Shown one piece after another: positions 41,387 to 51,794 of a DNA stretch of 64,000 bases. Below the pieces are notes generated by a model that was given only the letters and a program-made list of their open reading frames with translations, was not told where the DNA came from and did no database searches. A program made the translations under genes and the position numbers. Source of the stretch: Bin5 sp965221345 (GTDB lineage Bacteria > Chloroflexota > Anaerolineae > Caldilineales > Caldilineaceae); the NCBI GenBank assembly GCA_965221345.1, contig CBDCSD010000002.1, positions 2,976,001-3,040,000 on the forward strand. Direction: 5' to 3'. The first letter of the stretch is position 1; every line of letters starts with the position of its first letter.

Positions 41387-42994
41387 ATGAATTTCTGTTC
41401 CACAGCTGAAGGCATTCTGTACACAGATCAGTATCAACTGACGATGGCGCAGTTGTACTATCGCCTCGGAATGCACGAAAAGCAGGCCCAATTTGACCAC
41501 TTCTTTCGTCAATACCCGGATTACGGCGCGCACCGAGCCGGCTTCTGTGTAAACGCCGGGCTGGACTGGCTGCTCGATAGGATGGAGACCGCCCGTTTTG
41601 GCGCAACGGAAATCGAACTGATGCGGGGGACGACATCCCGTACAGGGCGCAGGCTTTTTGCCGACGATTTCCTGTCGTGGTTGGGCGCAAACGGCAACTA
41701 TGACGGCATCTCGCTACAAGCTATTCCTGAAGGAAGAGTGGTCCACGCCCACGTGCCTCTGACGGTGGTGCGCGGCCCACTGGCCATGGCCCAGATACTG
41801 GAAACGCCGCTGCTGAATATTCTCAACTACCAGACGCTCATCGCCACCAAAGCGGCCCGTCTGCGCGAAAGCGCCGGCGACGCGCTGGTACTCGAATTTG
41901 GTGTGCGCCGGGCCCACGACCGCGGCGGAAACGCCGGCACGCGTGCGGCTCTGATCGGCGGCGCCGATTTCTCCTCCAACGCCGGAATCTCCCACCTGCT
42001 GGGCTACTCACCCAAAGGCACGCACGCCCATTCGCTCGTACAAGCATTCCTGGCCCAGGGCTTGACAGAACTGGACGCGTTCCAGGCCTACGCCGAGGTC
42101 TACCCGGATGAGTGTCTACTCTTGGTGGATACGATCGATACGCTTGCGAGCGGCGTGCCCAACGCGATACGCGTCTTCGAGACGCTGAGGCAGAAGGGGC
42201 ATACCCCTGTGGGCGTGCGTCTGGACTCCGGCGATCTGGCATTTTTGAGTACGCATGTTGCCAAGATGCTGGACGATGCCGGATTCCCCGACGCGTCGAT
42301 CGTGCTGTCGAATGAACTGGACGAGTTGATAATTCGGGAGATCAAATCACAGATCGCCCAAGAGGCGGCGCACTACGGATTGGACGCGGACAGCATTATC
42401 CGCCGTCTCGTATACGGCGTCGGCACCCGCCTGATCACCTCTACAGGTGACAGTTCCCTGGGGGGTGTCTATAAGCTGGTCAGTCTGCAGGGCGACCCAG
42501 GCTGGCAGCCGGCGATCAAAGTCTCGGAGGATCCTGGCAAGACGGCGATTCCAGGCAGTAAGCGGGCCTGGCGAATATACGACATGCGCGGCCGGGCTAC
42601 GGCCGACCTGTTGACACTCCAAGATGAAGACCCGGAGCAAGACTGGAAAATTGCCCGGCGCCTACGCGGCCCCACTAAGAGACATGACCAGTTGGCCCTG
42701 ACACTCCGCCATCCGCGTGAACGGGCCAAACGCCGGACACTGGCCGCCGAGCGGATCTCCCACATCGAACCGCTGCTGTTGGATGTGCTGGCCAACGGGC
42801 GGCTTGTGCGCGAAAGGCCCTCCATCGAGCAGAGCCGTGCATCCCGCCGCGCAGACGTGGCCAGACTCGATAATGGGGTACGCCGGCTGATCGATCCGCA
42901 GCCGTATCATGTCTCCGTCAGCGAGAGCCTGTGGGCGCTCCAGGAACAGCTTCTGAGTTCACTCTCAACCCGTCGGGCTGACCCGAGTTCTTGA
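41387..42994 (+). CDS. pncB: Nicotinate phosphoribosyltransferase
   Basis: A 535-residue NAD salvage enzyme making nicotinate mononucleotide from nicotinate and PRPP. Family motifs are YTDQYQLTMAQLYY at the N-terminus, LEFGVRRAHDRGGNAGTRAA (substrate loop), and GVRLDSGDLAFLS; phosphoribosyl binding lies in the same TIM-like barrel. The C-terminal ~50 residues extend past typical PncB. The start ATG is 10 bases after the second stop of the selenoprotein gene, so the two are probably one transcript. Earlier annotation of the upstream stop at 41344 would leave a 42-base gap instead. Confidence 0.88.
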   Translation: MNFCSTAEGILYTDQYQLTMAQLYYRLGMHEKQAQFDHFFRQYPDYGAHRAGFCVNAGLDWLLDRMETARFGATEIELMRGTTSRTGRRLFADDFLSWLGANGNYDGISLQAIPEGRVVHAHVPLTVVRGPLAMAQILETPLLNILNYQTLIATKAARLRESAGDALVLEFGVRRAHDRGGNAGTRAALIGGADFSSNAGISHLLGYSPKGTHAHSLVQAFLAQGLTELDAFQAYAEVYPDECLLLVDTIDTLASGVPNAIRVFETLRQKGHTPVGVRLDSGDLAFLSTHVAKMLDDAGFPDASIVLSNELDELIIREIKSQIAQEAAHYGLDADSIIRRLVYGVGTRLITSTGDSSLGGVYKLVSLQGDPGWQPAIKVSEDPGKTAIPGSKRAWRIYDMRGRATADLLTLQDEDPEQDWKIARRLRGPTKRHDQLALTLRHPRERAKRRTLAAERISHIEPLLLDVLANGRLVRERPSIEQSRASRRADVARLDNGVRRLIDPQPYHVSVSESLWALQEQLLSSLSTRRADPSS

Positions 42995-43115
42995 CCAACC
43001 GGCCAATCCTCGCTAAAATGGACCCTGAATGGCGTGAATGTAACGCTATGGATGACCCGCTGCATGAAGGACTCTCAGGGGGCAATTGCTGGCGCTGCCC
43101 GCTGAAGGAAAGCCT

Positions 43116-44681
<1,566 letters not shown>

Positions 44682-44762
44682 ACGCACGCCATAGTTGGAA
44701 AAGTGCGCACGCGCTGAGATGAAACCTTCAAGCGGGCTCCGGCCCTTCCGACTCCCTCCTAT

Positions 44763-45896
44763 ATGAATCCGCTAATTCTCAATATCCTCCTCTTTCTTGT
44801 CGGCTTCGCACTCCTCACCGGCGGAGCCGATTTTCTTGTCCGCGGTGCAAGCCGCCTTGCCGTGCGCCTGAATGTGCCGCTCGTCGTGATCGGCCTGACC
44901 GTTGTGGCGTTCGGCACAAGTCTGCCGGAACTGGTCGTCAGTATGATTGCAAATCTCCAGGGCGGAACCAGGGCCAACTTGGCCATTGGCAACGTCGTCG
45001 GCAGCAACATCGCAAACCTTGCCCTGATCCTTGGCGTTATCGCCGTGCTGCGCCCTCTCACGGTTGACCGGCAACTGCTTCAACGTGAGTACCCCCTGAT
45101 GATCGGTGTCTCGCTGCTGTTTACATGGATGGCTTGGAATGGGAAGGTGGCCCAGTGGGAGGGCGTGCTTCTTTTCTTGGGGCTGCTCGGTTTTGTCTAC
45201 TGGAGTTACGCAGCCAGCCGCTCGCTTGCCGAGGAAAAAGAAAGCGAGGCGCTTGAATACATTGGCGGAGACGTAGCGGTCAGCCCTTCCCAGGCAGACG
45301 CCCCGGATGCCCACAATGACGCGGAAACAAGCTCCGCAGACTCGCTGGCGCAGTCACAAGAGAGAATCGCACACGCGGCCAGGAATCCACTCTTGCCGGC
45401 CGCCATCTCCGGCCTCTTCAGGTCCCTTCTGCTGCGCGACATTGGCATGGTGGTGCTCGGCATCTCAGTTCTTGTACTCGGTGCCGAATGGCTCGTCGAC
45501 TCGGCTACCTTCATCGCCAGCTACTTTGGTGTCAGCGAGCTTGTGATTGGCCTGAGCCTGGTGGCCTTGGGTACAAGCCTGCCCGAACTCGCAGCATCGG
45601 TTATGGCGATCCTGTACCGGCGCGCGGATATCGCCTTGGGAAACCTCATAGGCAGTAATCTCTTCAATATGATGGCCGTCGTTGGCATAACCGCCGGGGT
45701 CCGACCTTTGCCGGCCCCTTTGAGCATGCGCTGCGTCGACTTCCCTGTCATGTTGCTGGTGGCAATTCTGCCGCCCCTCCTGCTTCTATCCTCGCCACAT
45801 GTTATGAATCGCTGGAAGGGGGCCCTGATGCTGGTGCTCTATTTCGGCTATACGATTGGGATCTACCTGATAGCTGCAGGAAATGGGGTGTGTTGA
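44763..45896 (+). CDS. Calcium/sodium antiporter (CaCA family, YrbG-like)
   Basis: A 377-residue inner-membrane cation exchanger with two inverted repeats. Alpha-1 contains GTSLPELVVSMIAN and NVVGSNIANLALILG; alpha-2 contains GTSLPELAASVMAI and NLIGSNLFNMMAVVG. The paired GxSxPE motifs hold the ion-binding Glu residues. A polar cytoplasmic loop of ~65 residues joins the halves (about 155-220), longer than in E. coli YrbG. No signal for regulation is seen. Confidence 0.93.
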   Translation: MNPLILNILLFLVGFALLTGGADFLVRGASRLAVRLNVPLVVIGLTVVAFGTSLPELVVSMIANLQGGTRANLAIGNVVGSNIANLALILGVIAVLRPLTVDRQLLQREYPLMIGVSLLFTWMAWNGKVAQWEGVLLFLGLLGFVYWSYAASRSLAEEKESEALEYIGGDVAVSPSQADAPDAHNDAETSSADSLAQSQERIAHAARNPLLPAAISGLFRSLLLRDIGMVVLGISVLVLGAEWLVDSATFIASYFGVSELVIGLSLVALGTSLPELAASVMAILYRRADIALGNLIGSNLFNMMAVVGITAGVRPLPAPLSMRCVDFPVMLLVAILPPLLLLSSPHVMNRWKGALMLVLYFGYTIGIYLIAAGNGVC

Positions 45897-45945
45897 CGCG
45901 GGGCAGGCAGACCGGACGGATAGTGCCCATTCTGCCCCAGACTTC

Positions 45946-47097
45946 CTAATCCATCTGTCGAAATTCGCCTTCCTCTACTCTGTAAATCCAGACCTGAGCA
46001 TTGACCAGATCGCCGTTGCCACTGAAGCGTATTGGGCCCAGGAGCGTCTCGATCTCAACCTCGCGGATTGCTAGAGCGACGTCATGGCCTTGAAATGAGT
46101 TGGCCGCGCGTACGCCTGCCGCCAGCGCCTGCATCGCCATGTACCCATTGATCGAAAACGGTCCGGGATCCCGGTTTTCAACCTCTCGGTATGCTTCAAT
46201 CCACTCCGCGTCAACTGCCCTAAGCGGGCTGGGAGCAAGGGCGCTCAGGTACATCCCTTCTGCGGCGGCGCCCGCTTCGTCGATTGTAGCAGCCAGAAAC
46301 GCGCCGTCGCTGGCAAGCATCGGCAGATTCAGTTCCGCTTCAACCAGGCCGACGCGAAGATAGGGTGCCTCGCTCGCGTTGCCGGCAAAGAAAATAGTAT
46401 CCGCCTCCGAACTTCGAATCTGCTGCGCCAATTCCGAAAAGTCGCGCTGCCCTTCTCCTACCTCCAACTGGATCGCTGTCGTTGCGCCCAGCGTCCGCAG
46501 GTTGTCAACCAGTGACGCGGCCAGGCCGCTGCCGTACTCGGTTCCTGCATGGACAACGGCAACGCGCTGTGCGTTCATCTCCTCCACCAGAAAACGAGCA
46601 TCTACTTCGGCCTGCACGCTGTCGCTGGCATTGACGCGAAAAAACAATGTGTGCCCGCGGTGCGTGAGTGCGCGCATTCCAGCCGATGGCGTGATCAGCA
46701 AGAGCCCCATTTCTTCATAGTGCGGCAGCGCGGCTGAGGTTGGGACACTGTCCAAATGGCCGATTACACCCGCGATCCGCTCGCCCCGCTTGAGAGCCTG
46801 CCCAACCCTTTCCGCATTGGCAACGGCTACATTGCCGTCCGATTCATCATCCAGAGCCAGCACTACAAGCCGATGGCCCAACAGGCCCCCGCTACTGTTG
46901 ATCTCCTCGGCTGCCAGCCGCGCCCCGCCAAGTACCGACTGTCCCGCATCTGCTCGAACACCAATTAGTGGAACCGCGACGTAGACTACCGCCTCGCCGG
47001 CAAGCGGTTTCCCGCTAGCGCCGCTGCAAGCCGAGACCAGGGCGGTGATGAGGAAAATTACGAACAAATGGATGTAGCCGTTTGCGTTTGTTCGCAC
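45946..47097 (-). CDS. Branched-chain amino-acid-type ABC transporter substrate-binding lipoprotein
   Basis: A 383-residue periplasmic/surface binding protein of the Leu/Ile/Val (LivJ) type I fold. A signal sequence with lipobox LVSACSG (Cys near 24) is followed by the family patterns VLGGARLAAEEINSSGGLLG, LVVLALDDESDGNVA and RFLVEEMNAQRVAVVHA. No permease or ATPase genes adjoin it, so it may serve a distant transporter or act as a sensor input. It probably binds an amino acid or amide; the ligand cannot be read from sequence. Confidence 0.87.
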   Translation of the reverse strand: MRTNANGYIHLFVIFLITALVSACSGASGKPLAGEAVVYVAVPLIGVRADAGQSVLGGARLAAEEINSSGGLLGHRLVVLALDDESDGNVAVANAERVGQALKRGERIAGVIGHLDSVPTSAALPHYEEMGLLLITPSAGMRALTHRGHTLFFRVNASDSVQAEVDARFLVEEMNAQRVAVVHAGTEYGSGLAASLVDNLRTLGATTAIQLEVGEGQRDFSELAQQIRSSEADTIFFAGNASEAPYLRVGLVEAELNLPMLASDGAFLAATIDEAGAAAEGMYLSALAPSPLRAVDAEWIEAYREVENRDPGPFSINGYMAMQALAAGVRAANSFQGHDVALAIREVEIETLLGPIRFSGNGDLVNAQVWIYRVEEGEFRQMD

Positions 47098-47188
47098 TGT
47101 CTCAGCCCCTCAGCGCTGCGGTAGGAAATGCCAAAATCGTTTCGGCCGGACACCGGGTTGGACCCGATGAGTGGGGAAGTCAATACTG

Positions 47189-49081
47189 TCAGCCCGTCGG
47201 CTGAAAGTATGTCGAAATGTGGCGATACAACTCTTCCAAGTCGGTTTCATCGGCGCGATGGAACTGGCCGCCGCCGATGTGGGAAAGATTCCTCAGCAGA
47301 GCTCCGTCTGCATCGCGCCCAAAGGCGATGGTGTGGATTGCCACTGGGAACCCCGCCTCCTGTACTGCCTGCCTCAAGTCTCGCAGCCGGGAGTCACTGT
47401 CGTTGTCACGGCCGTCGGTCATCACTACGATGGCATTGATGGCTTCGTTGTCGCCCACACCTTGAAGTTCACTATGTGCTGCCCATACGGAATCGATCAG
47501 GTCGGTGTAGCCGCTTGCCTCCATATTTTCGATCAACTGGGACAGGTGACTGCGCCCGCTTGCATCCAACCGTTGCAGAGGGCCGTACTGCTTAACGCCG
47601 GAGCCAAACTCCATCAACCCGATTCTGTCGCGATCTCCCTGAATCTGGGCGACGAATCCGTGCAAAGCAGCCTTCGTCTTCGCAAGTTTGGCCCCTTCCA
47701 TCGACTCGCTCGTGTCCACCACCAGAATGATATTGGCAGGACGCTTCGTATAGCGCCAAACGTCTAAAACCATCTCAATGACCGGTTCCGGCGGGACCGG
47801 CAACAGCGTCTGCGGCAGGAGGGGGTTCACTGTGCCGCTATTTGCAAATGGACTGGGCGCCACCGTCAGGTCGATGGTCAAATCGACCGGTCGGAAACCA
47901 GCCTTCAGCAGAGCAAGCTGGCTTTCCTCCTCCAGGAGGAATCTGGTAAAAGTGCGGTACGTACGGCGCTGATTCTGCGTTACGGCAGGGCTCGCGCGCC
48001 CGTCCAATTCCAACAGAGCTAGGGGATGATCCGCCCAAATCGTGCCCTCTTTCGCATAGATAGCCACCAACTCTCCCTCCGGCAGGAGCCGTTCGTCATC
48101 GCCCACGCCTAACAGCTGCCGACGATCGCGTTCGGAGGACCGGTTCCAGGCGATGACCGCCTGCTCCTGTATCACGAACGCATCGATGGCCCTGTTGCTT
48201 GAGCCTTCAACCGGAAGTGGGCGGCCTTCCTCCCCCAGTCGCCTGGCAGCTGCCCGATCACCTTCGCCGTAAATGTGCGCGGCTGTCTCCACCTTTCGTA
48301 CGTAGTCAATTACATCCGTCCGAGCTGCGATATCTTCATTCAATCCGCGGGTAATACCAGCGCCGGCGTAAAACGCGGACAATGTCGCCAATACCCCGGC
48401 AGTGCTGTCCGTGCCGGGATGACCCCATCTGAACTCTGTAGACGAGGAGACCGCCCGGGCCTGGACATCCTTCCAGCCGACCGCCTGTTGCGGCCAGCCT
48501 AGTTGCCGGGCCGCATCAACATGCGCGGCAATGACGATTGGGCTGACGGCAAAGAGCGTGGACGGGCCGACCCGGCTTGCCGGCAGGCCGCCTGGCGCTG
48601 TTGGAAACAGTTCGGCCCAGCCCCTGTCGATCAATCCCAGCCAAAGCGAACTGTCGGGCGCCAAGGCCTGAAAGCCTGGCTGTCGCAGCGATTCCTGCAC
48701 CATCTCTCGTGGAGACAATGTAACCAGCTCGACCCGCATCAACTCGCCGTCAGCTGTGCGGAGTCTTCGGCTGTTGAAACTTTCGGCCCGCTCCTTCAGT
48801 GTTCCCGCCATCGGCTGTGAGACGGCCACTGTCAACTCGGCGCTGTTTGCTGGCCAGACTGAAACGGCGGCCGCTCCACTTTCGGATGCCGCAATTCCAT
48901 TGCCATTTATGCTATTTGAGAACCAGGCTCCCACGCGCACCGTCGTCACCGCGCACGCGCAAAGCAGGAAACAAGCAGCCACTGCGAAGGCCGCAAGCTG
49001 CCGGCGCTGGGGGATGCGCTGTCGTCCCGTTCCAGACGGCTCTGTAAGGCCTCGGTCTGCCGCTTCCTGCGTTACTCTCAT
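47189..49081 (-). CDS. Membrane protein with solute-binding-like and C-terminal VWA domain
   Basis: A 630-residue protein. An N-terminal membrane helix (LAAFAVAACFLLCACAV) leads to an extracytoplasmic type II binding-protein-like domain (~60-400; SAELTVAVSQPM, FRWGHPGTDSTAGVLATL). The C-terminal von Willebrand factor A domain (~445-625) has an intact MIDAS start DTSESME (DxSxS), then a Thr in the SGYTDL segment and an Asp in VVMTDGRDND. It resembles 'substrate-binding and VWA' proteins of Actinobacteria and Chloroflexota. Its ATG overlaps the stop of the upstream gene by 4 bases, as the last member of a three-gene run. The function is unknown. Confidence 0.82.
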   Translation of the reverse strand: MRVTQEAADRGLTEPSGTGRQRIPQRRQLAAFAVAACFLLCACAVTTVRVGAWFSNSINGNGIAASESGAAAVSVWPANSAELTVAVSQPMAGTLKERAESFNSRRLRTADGELMRVELVTLSPREMVQESLRQPGFQALAPDSSLWLGLIDRGWAELFPTAPGGLPASRVGPSTLFAVSPIVIAAHVDAARQLGWPQQAVGWKDVQARAVSSSTEFRWGHPGTDSTAGVLATLSAFYAGAGITRGLNEDIAARTDVIDYVRKVETAAHIYGEGDRAAARRLGEEGRPLPVEGSSNRAIDAFVIQEQAVIAWNRSSERDRRQLLGVGDDERLLPEGELVAIYAKEGTIWADHPLALLELDGRASPAVTQNQRRTYRTFTRFLLEEESQLALLKAGFRPVDLTIDLTVAPSPFANSGTVNPLLPQTLLPVPPEPVIEMVLDVWRYTKRPANIILVVDTSESMEGAKLAKTKAALHGFVAQIQGDRDRIGLMEFGSGVKQYGPLQRLDASGRSHLSQLIENMEASGYTDLIDSVWAAHSELQGVGDNEAINAIVVMTDGRDNDSDSRLRDLRQAVQEAGFPVAIHTIAFGRDADGALLRNLSHIGGGQFHRADETDLEELYRHISTYFQPTG

Positions 49082-50334
49082 GGCGCTTCATTCATGTCCT
49101 GCCAACTCCAGAGTACAGGCAGAAGGTTTCGATTCGGAGGTTGCATCACATCTGTACGCTGGATCTCATTTCTTACACCCAATCTCTGCCAGCGCACGAA
49201 GAGGCTGTCGTCCGTGTCGTCGACAGCCAAGCTGGGGTCGGCTGGACGCAGGCCGAATGAAAGGGCCTTGCGCTGTTGTGGTTCGCTAAGCAGAAATCGT
49301 TGGAACGCTAATGCGGCGTTTTTCTGCAAGGCCGACGTCTCCGGGCCTACCCAGATCGCGAAGGGAAAGTCGAACCAGGTTGTCCACTTCGGATAATGAA
49401 TGATCATCGGTTCCTGCCAGCGGGTTCGGATACCTTCCATCTTGCCCAGCAGTTCGCTTTCCAGGAACTGCCCCCCATCGCCGGCCGTGAAACCGAACTG
49501 GGCGACATTTCCGGCAGCACTTGCTCTGTCACCGCTCACATTGGTCGCCGCTCCCATAACTTCCGCTAGCCAAGTCCCGAATTTCGGATCAGATACGTCT
49601 TCAACCGATACATCGTTTCGGTCGTAGTATTCTCCGGCGGCAGTGATTATGGCCGCCAGGCCGCCTACACTTTTGCCAGGTGCGGCAACGGCAAATTTGA
49701 AATTACCCCAGGAGGGATCGCCGCCCAGTTCTTTCCAGCCCGTCGGCGCGATGGCTGCCTTGTGGACTGTGGACCATGAGATAGGGCCGACGTTTTCGAG
49801 CAAAGCAACACCACGGCTGCGAAACAAGCCCCATGTGAGAAGGGTCTCTGCTAGTGGACGGACACGGTATTGCCCGTCGCTCAGGAACAGATCCCGGCCC
49901 AGCTGGTTTCTGTTGGCGACATTGGCCAAGTCCACGAGGTAACTACTGTCCGCTATCCAGGCGGTGGGAAAAGAGTTCAGGTCGCCGCCTTCTCCTGTGG
50001 GCAGATCTTCCGGACGCATGTCGGTTGGCAGAGCGCCGAAATCGTTCCGTTCCCACTTGCCCAGCGCAATCAAGCCGTCCATGGGAATGACTTCAACTTC
50101 AATGGACGCGCCATCCATACTGTTCCCGTTCGCATTGAATTCCTCGGCCGCGGCCCGCACCCATGGCTCCACCGGCGGGGCTGTGATCACAGTAATTCGC
50201 ACCATCTGCTGGCGGGTGGCAGCCAGGCTAAAGCCGGCTGAGTCGCCGCTGATTGTGCTCCACACCAGTGTCCCAACCACGAGCAGCGCCGCTGCCGACA
50301 AGACTGCGACAATGAAAACACGCGTGCGATTCAT
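49078..50334 (-). CDS. Membrane-anchored substrate-binding protein
   Basis: A 418-residue protein with an N-terminal signal anchor (VFIVAVLSAAALLVVGTLVW) and a binding-protein fold like extracellular solute-binding proteins (VRITVITAPPVEPWVRAAAEE in part, EVIPMDGL, FPTAWIADSSYLVDLAN). The C-terminal FQRFLLSEPQQRKALSFGLRP is typical of the SBP_bac_11/ModA-like end. It is the middle gene of the run, overlapping both neighbours by 4 bases, which argues for a stoichiometric complex with the VWA protein. Confidence 0.8.
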   Translation of the reverse strand: MNRTRVFIVAVLSAAALLVVGTLVWSTISGDSAGFSLAATRQQMVRITVITAPPVEPWVRAAAEEFNANGNSMDGASIEVEVIPMDGLIALGKWERNDFGALPTDMRPEDLPTGEGGDLNSFPTAWIADSSYLVDLANVANRNQLGRDLFLSDGQYRVRPLAETLLTWGLFRSRGVALLENVGPISWSTVHKAAIAPTGWKELGGDPSWGNFKFAVAAPGKSVGGLAAIITAAGEYYDRNDVSVEDVSDPKFGTWLAEVMGAATNVSGDRASAAGNVAQFGFTAGDGGQFLESELLGKMEGIRTRWQEPMIIHYPKWTTWFDFPFAIWVGPETSALQKNAALAFQRFLLSEPQQRKALSFGLRPADPSLAVDDTDDSLFVRWQRLGVRNEIQRTDVMQPPNRNLLPVLWSWQDMNEAP

Positions 50335-50678
50335 TGTTCATGGGCCAGCGGGGAGCCGCAGAAGCCGCATACAGCGTTCGGCTCGGTAGTAGACCCGTCC
50401 TGAAGTTCCTGCGGGGTGGCCGCGCCGCAAGACGCGCAATGTTGCGCATAGCGCATGGTTGGCGGCGGCTCATCCCCCAGTGGCCGGTCCACTCGCAAAG
50501 GGATATCGTCAGGGTCCGGATCCGTACGTCCAACATAAGCCCCGACCAGGCTCGTGACCCCGAGCAGTACCAGGATCCCCGGCCAAATCCAATCCGTGGC
50601 GAAAAGGATCGCCAGGCCGATCATAAAGACGGCGCCGGTCAGCCCCTGGCGGGGCGCGGTGAATGTTGTGTTTGTCAT
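50331..50678 (-). CDS. Small membrane protein with C-terminal zinc ribbon
   Basis: A 115-residue protein not assigned to a family. Two membrane helices (~16-48; LTGAVFMIGLAILFATDWIW, GILVLLGVTSLVGAYVG) are followed by a polar region and a zinc-ribbon with CASCGAAT (CxxC) and CGFCGSP (CxxC). It heads the three-gene run; its stop overlaps the next ATG by 4 bases. It may recruit or regulate the solute-binding/VWA pair on the cytoplasmic side. Confidence 0.72.
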   Translation of the reverse strand: MTNTTFTAPRQGLTGAVFMIGLAILFATDWIWPGILVLLGVTSLVGAYVGRTDPDPDDIPLRVDRPLGDEPPPTMRYAQHCASCGAATPQELQDGSTTEPNAVCGFCGSPLAHEQ

Positions 50679-50916
50679 AGATTACGCCAGTTCACTGCGA
50701 TCGATTCCTCCGCCATAGCGTTAGATTCTACTACAATCTCGCCACAGGGAACACTAAGGAGAAGGGCGGGCATAGTTACAGCAACCTAGCCCTCAGTTCA
50801 ATTAAGAGTATGACACTGATATTCAGGATACTCGCATTCGAACACAGTTGCTGGAGCGAGGAGTCGCATTTCTTGCATCTGCGCGCCGGTCAGACTGAGT
50901 TTGACTTAGACGACCG

Positions 50917-51672
50917 TCATTGCTCGTGATATTCCCCTGGGCGGGCCTTTCGTCTCAGATATGAGATGAGTCCTAATGCCGCACCCAATGCTGCAAAAAT
51001 CACGATTTTTTTTGCATCCTCACCTTTGCCGGCTTTGGCTTCTTTCTTTGTTCTAGCTTCTTGCCTTGCTCTGGCCTGTGCTCTGGCTCTATGCCTTGTG
51101 CTGGCTTTTTCGGTCTTCTCAACTCCCCTTGAGAAAGCCCTGTTTTCTGACTGTGCCTGAAAAGGAATGCCATTGCTTCTGACATCGTTCCCTGGAACTG
51201 ACAGGTCGGTCAGAGCAGATCTGATCCCTTCAACAGTTCTCTTGCCTTCCAGGGAATTGACCTTTCCGAGTACATAAGCTATGTGAGAGAGGCAATCCTC
51301 GGTGTAATTTGCGTCCAAATCCCGCGTGGGGGGATGAGACACCTCGTTCCGAGCCCCTTTGATGACCCATAGTTTACGCACAATCGTCTGGTCGCCACTG
51401 AAAGGAGCGGAGAAAACGTCGCGCCAATGATGTTCGACTAGGCGCGGGAAATGATTTACGTCGACTGCCGATGCTAGGTCGCCGCCCTGCTGCAGATTCC
51501 GTTCAAAGTCAATGATCTGTTGCTCGTACTGCAGCGACTGCCTTATTGCCTCCTCTACGTTTGGGCCGTGTTCCCGTCTAAGGCTTCGAATGAGAAATGG
51601 CCGCATCACATCCCGGAAGATATCAATTGCTTTGGTTAGGGCGTCTCTATTGGGCCGATTAATAGCGACCAT
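50917..51672 (-). CDS. Swt1-type HEPN domain protein with C-terminal membrane helix
   Basis: A 251-residue protein. Residues ~10-150 match the Swt1-like HEPN pattern (IDIFRDVMRPFLIRSL, then the ribonuclease-type Rx4H motif R108-N-E-V-S-H113 in KGARNEVSHPP). A basic Ala/Arg/Lys-rich region (~180-220) leads to a single C-terminal helix (IVIFAALGAALGLISYL) with the catalytic domain likely in the cytoplasm. HEPN domains often act as RNases in defence or toxin systems; here this is an inference. A strong SD (AAAGGAGG) precedes the ATG 51672. Copy B of the IS4-family element separates it from the J-domain gene by ~1.26 kb; before insertion the gap was ~120 bases. Confidence 0.75.
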   Translation of the reverse strand: MVAINRPNRDALTKAIDIFRDVMRPFLIRSLRREHGPNVEEAIRQSLQYEQQIIDFERNLQQGGDLASAVDVNHFPRLVEHHWRDVFSAPFSGDQTIVRKLWVIKGARNEVSHPPTRDLDANYTEDCLSHIAYVLGKVNSLEGKRTVEGIRSALTDLSVPGNDVRSNGIPFQAQSENRAFSRGVEKTEKASTRHRARAQARARQEARTKKEAKAGKGEDAKKIVIFAALGAALGLISYLRRKARPGEYHEQ

Positions 51673-51787
51673 AAGATATGGTCCTCCTTTGCATCGCTAC
51701 AGATATGGATTCTTGATCCTATAGCGCGTTTTAATGCTTCCTCTGCCAGCGTTTCTATCCTACTGCGGCTGTCTGCTTTGCTTCAAA

Positions 51788-51794
51788 TTAGTCA
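51788..51794 (+). repeat. Left flank of IS copy B, degenerate target duplication
   Basis: TTAGTCA here and TTACTCA at 52932-52938 differ by one base. The sites correspond to the 7-bp duplication of copy C, so a duplication with one later substitution is likely. Confidence 0.6.
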
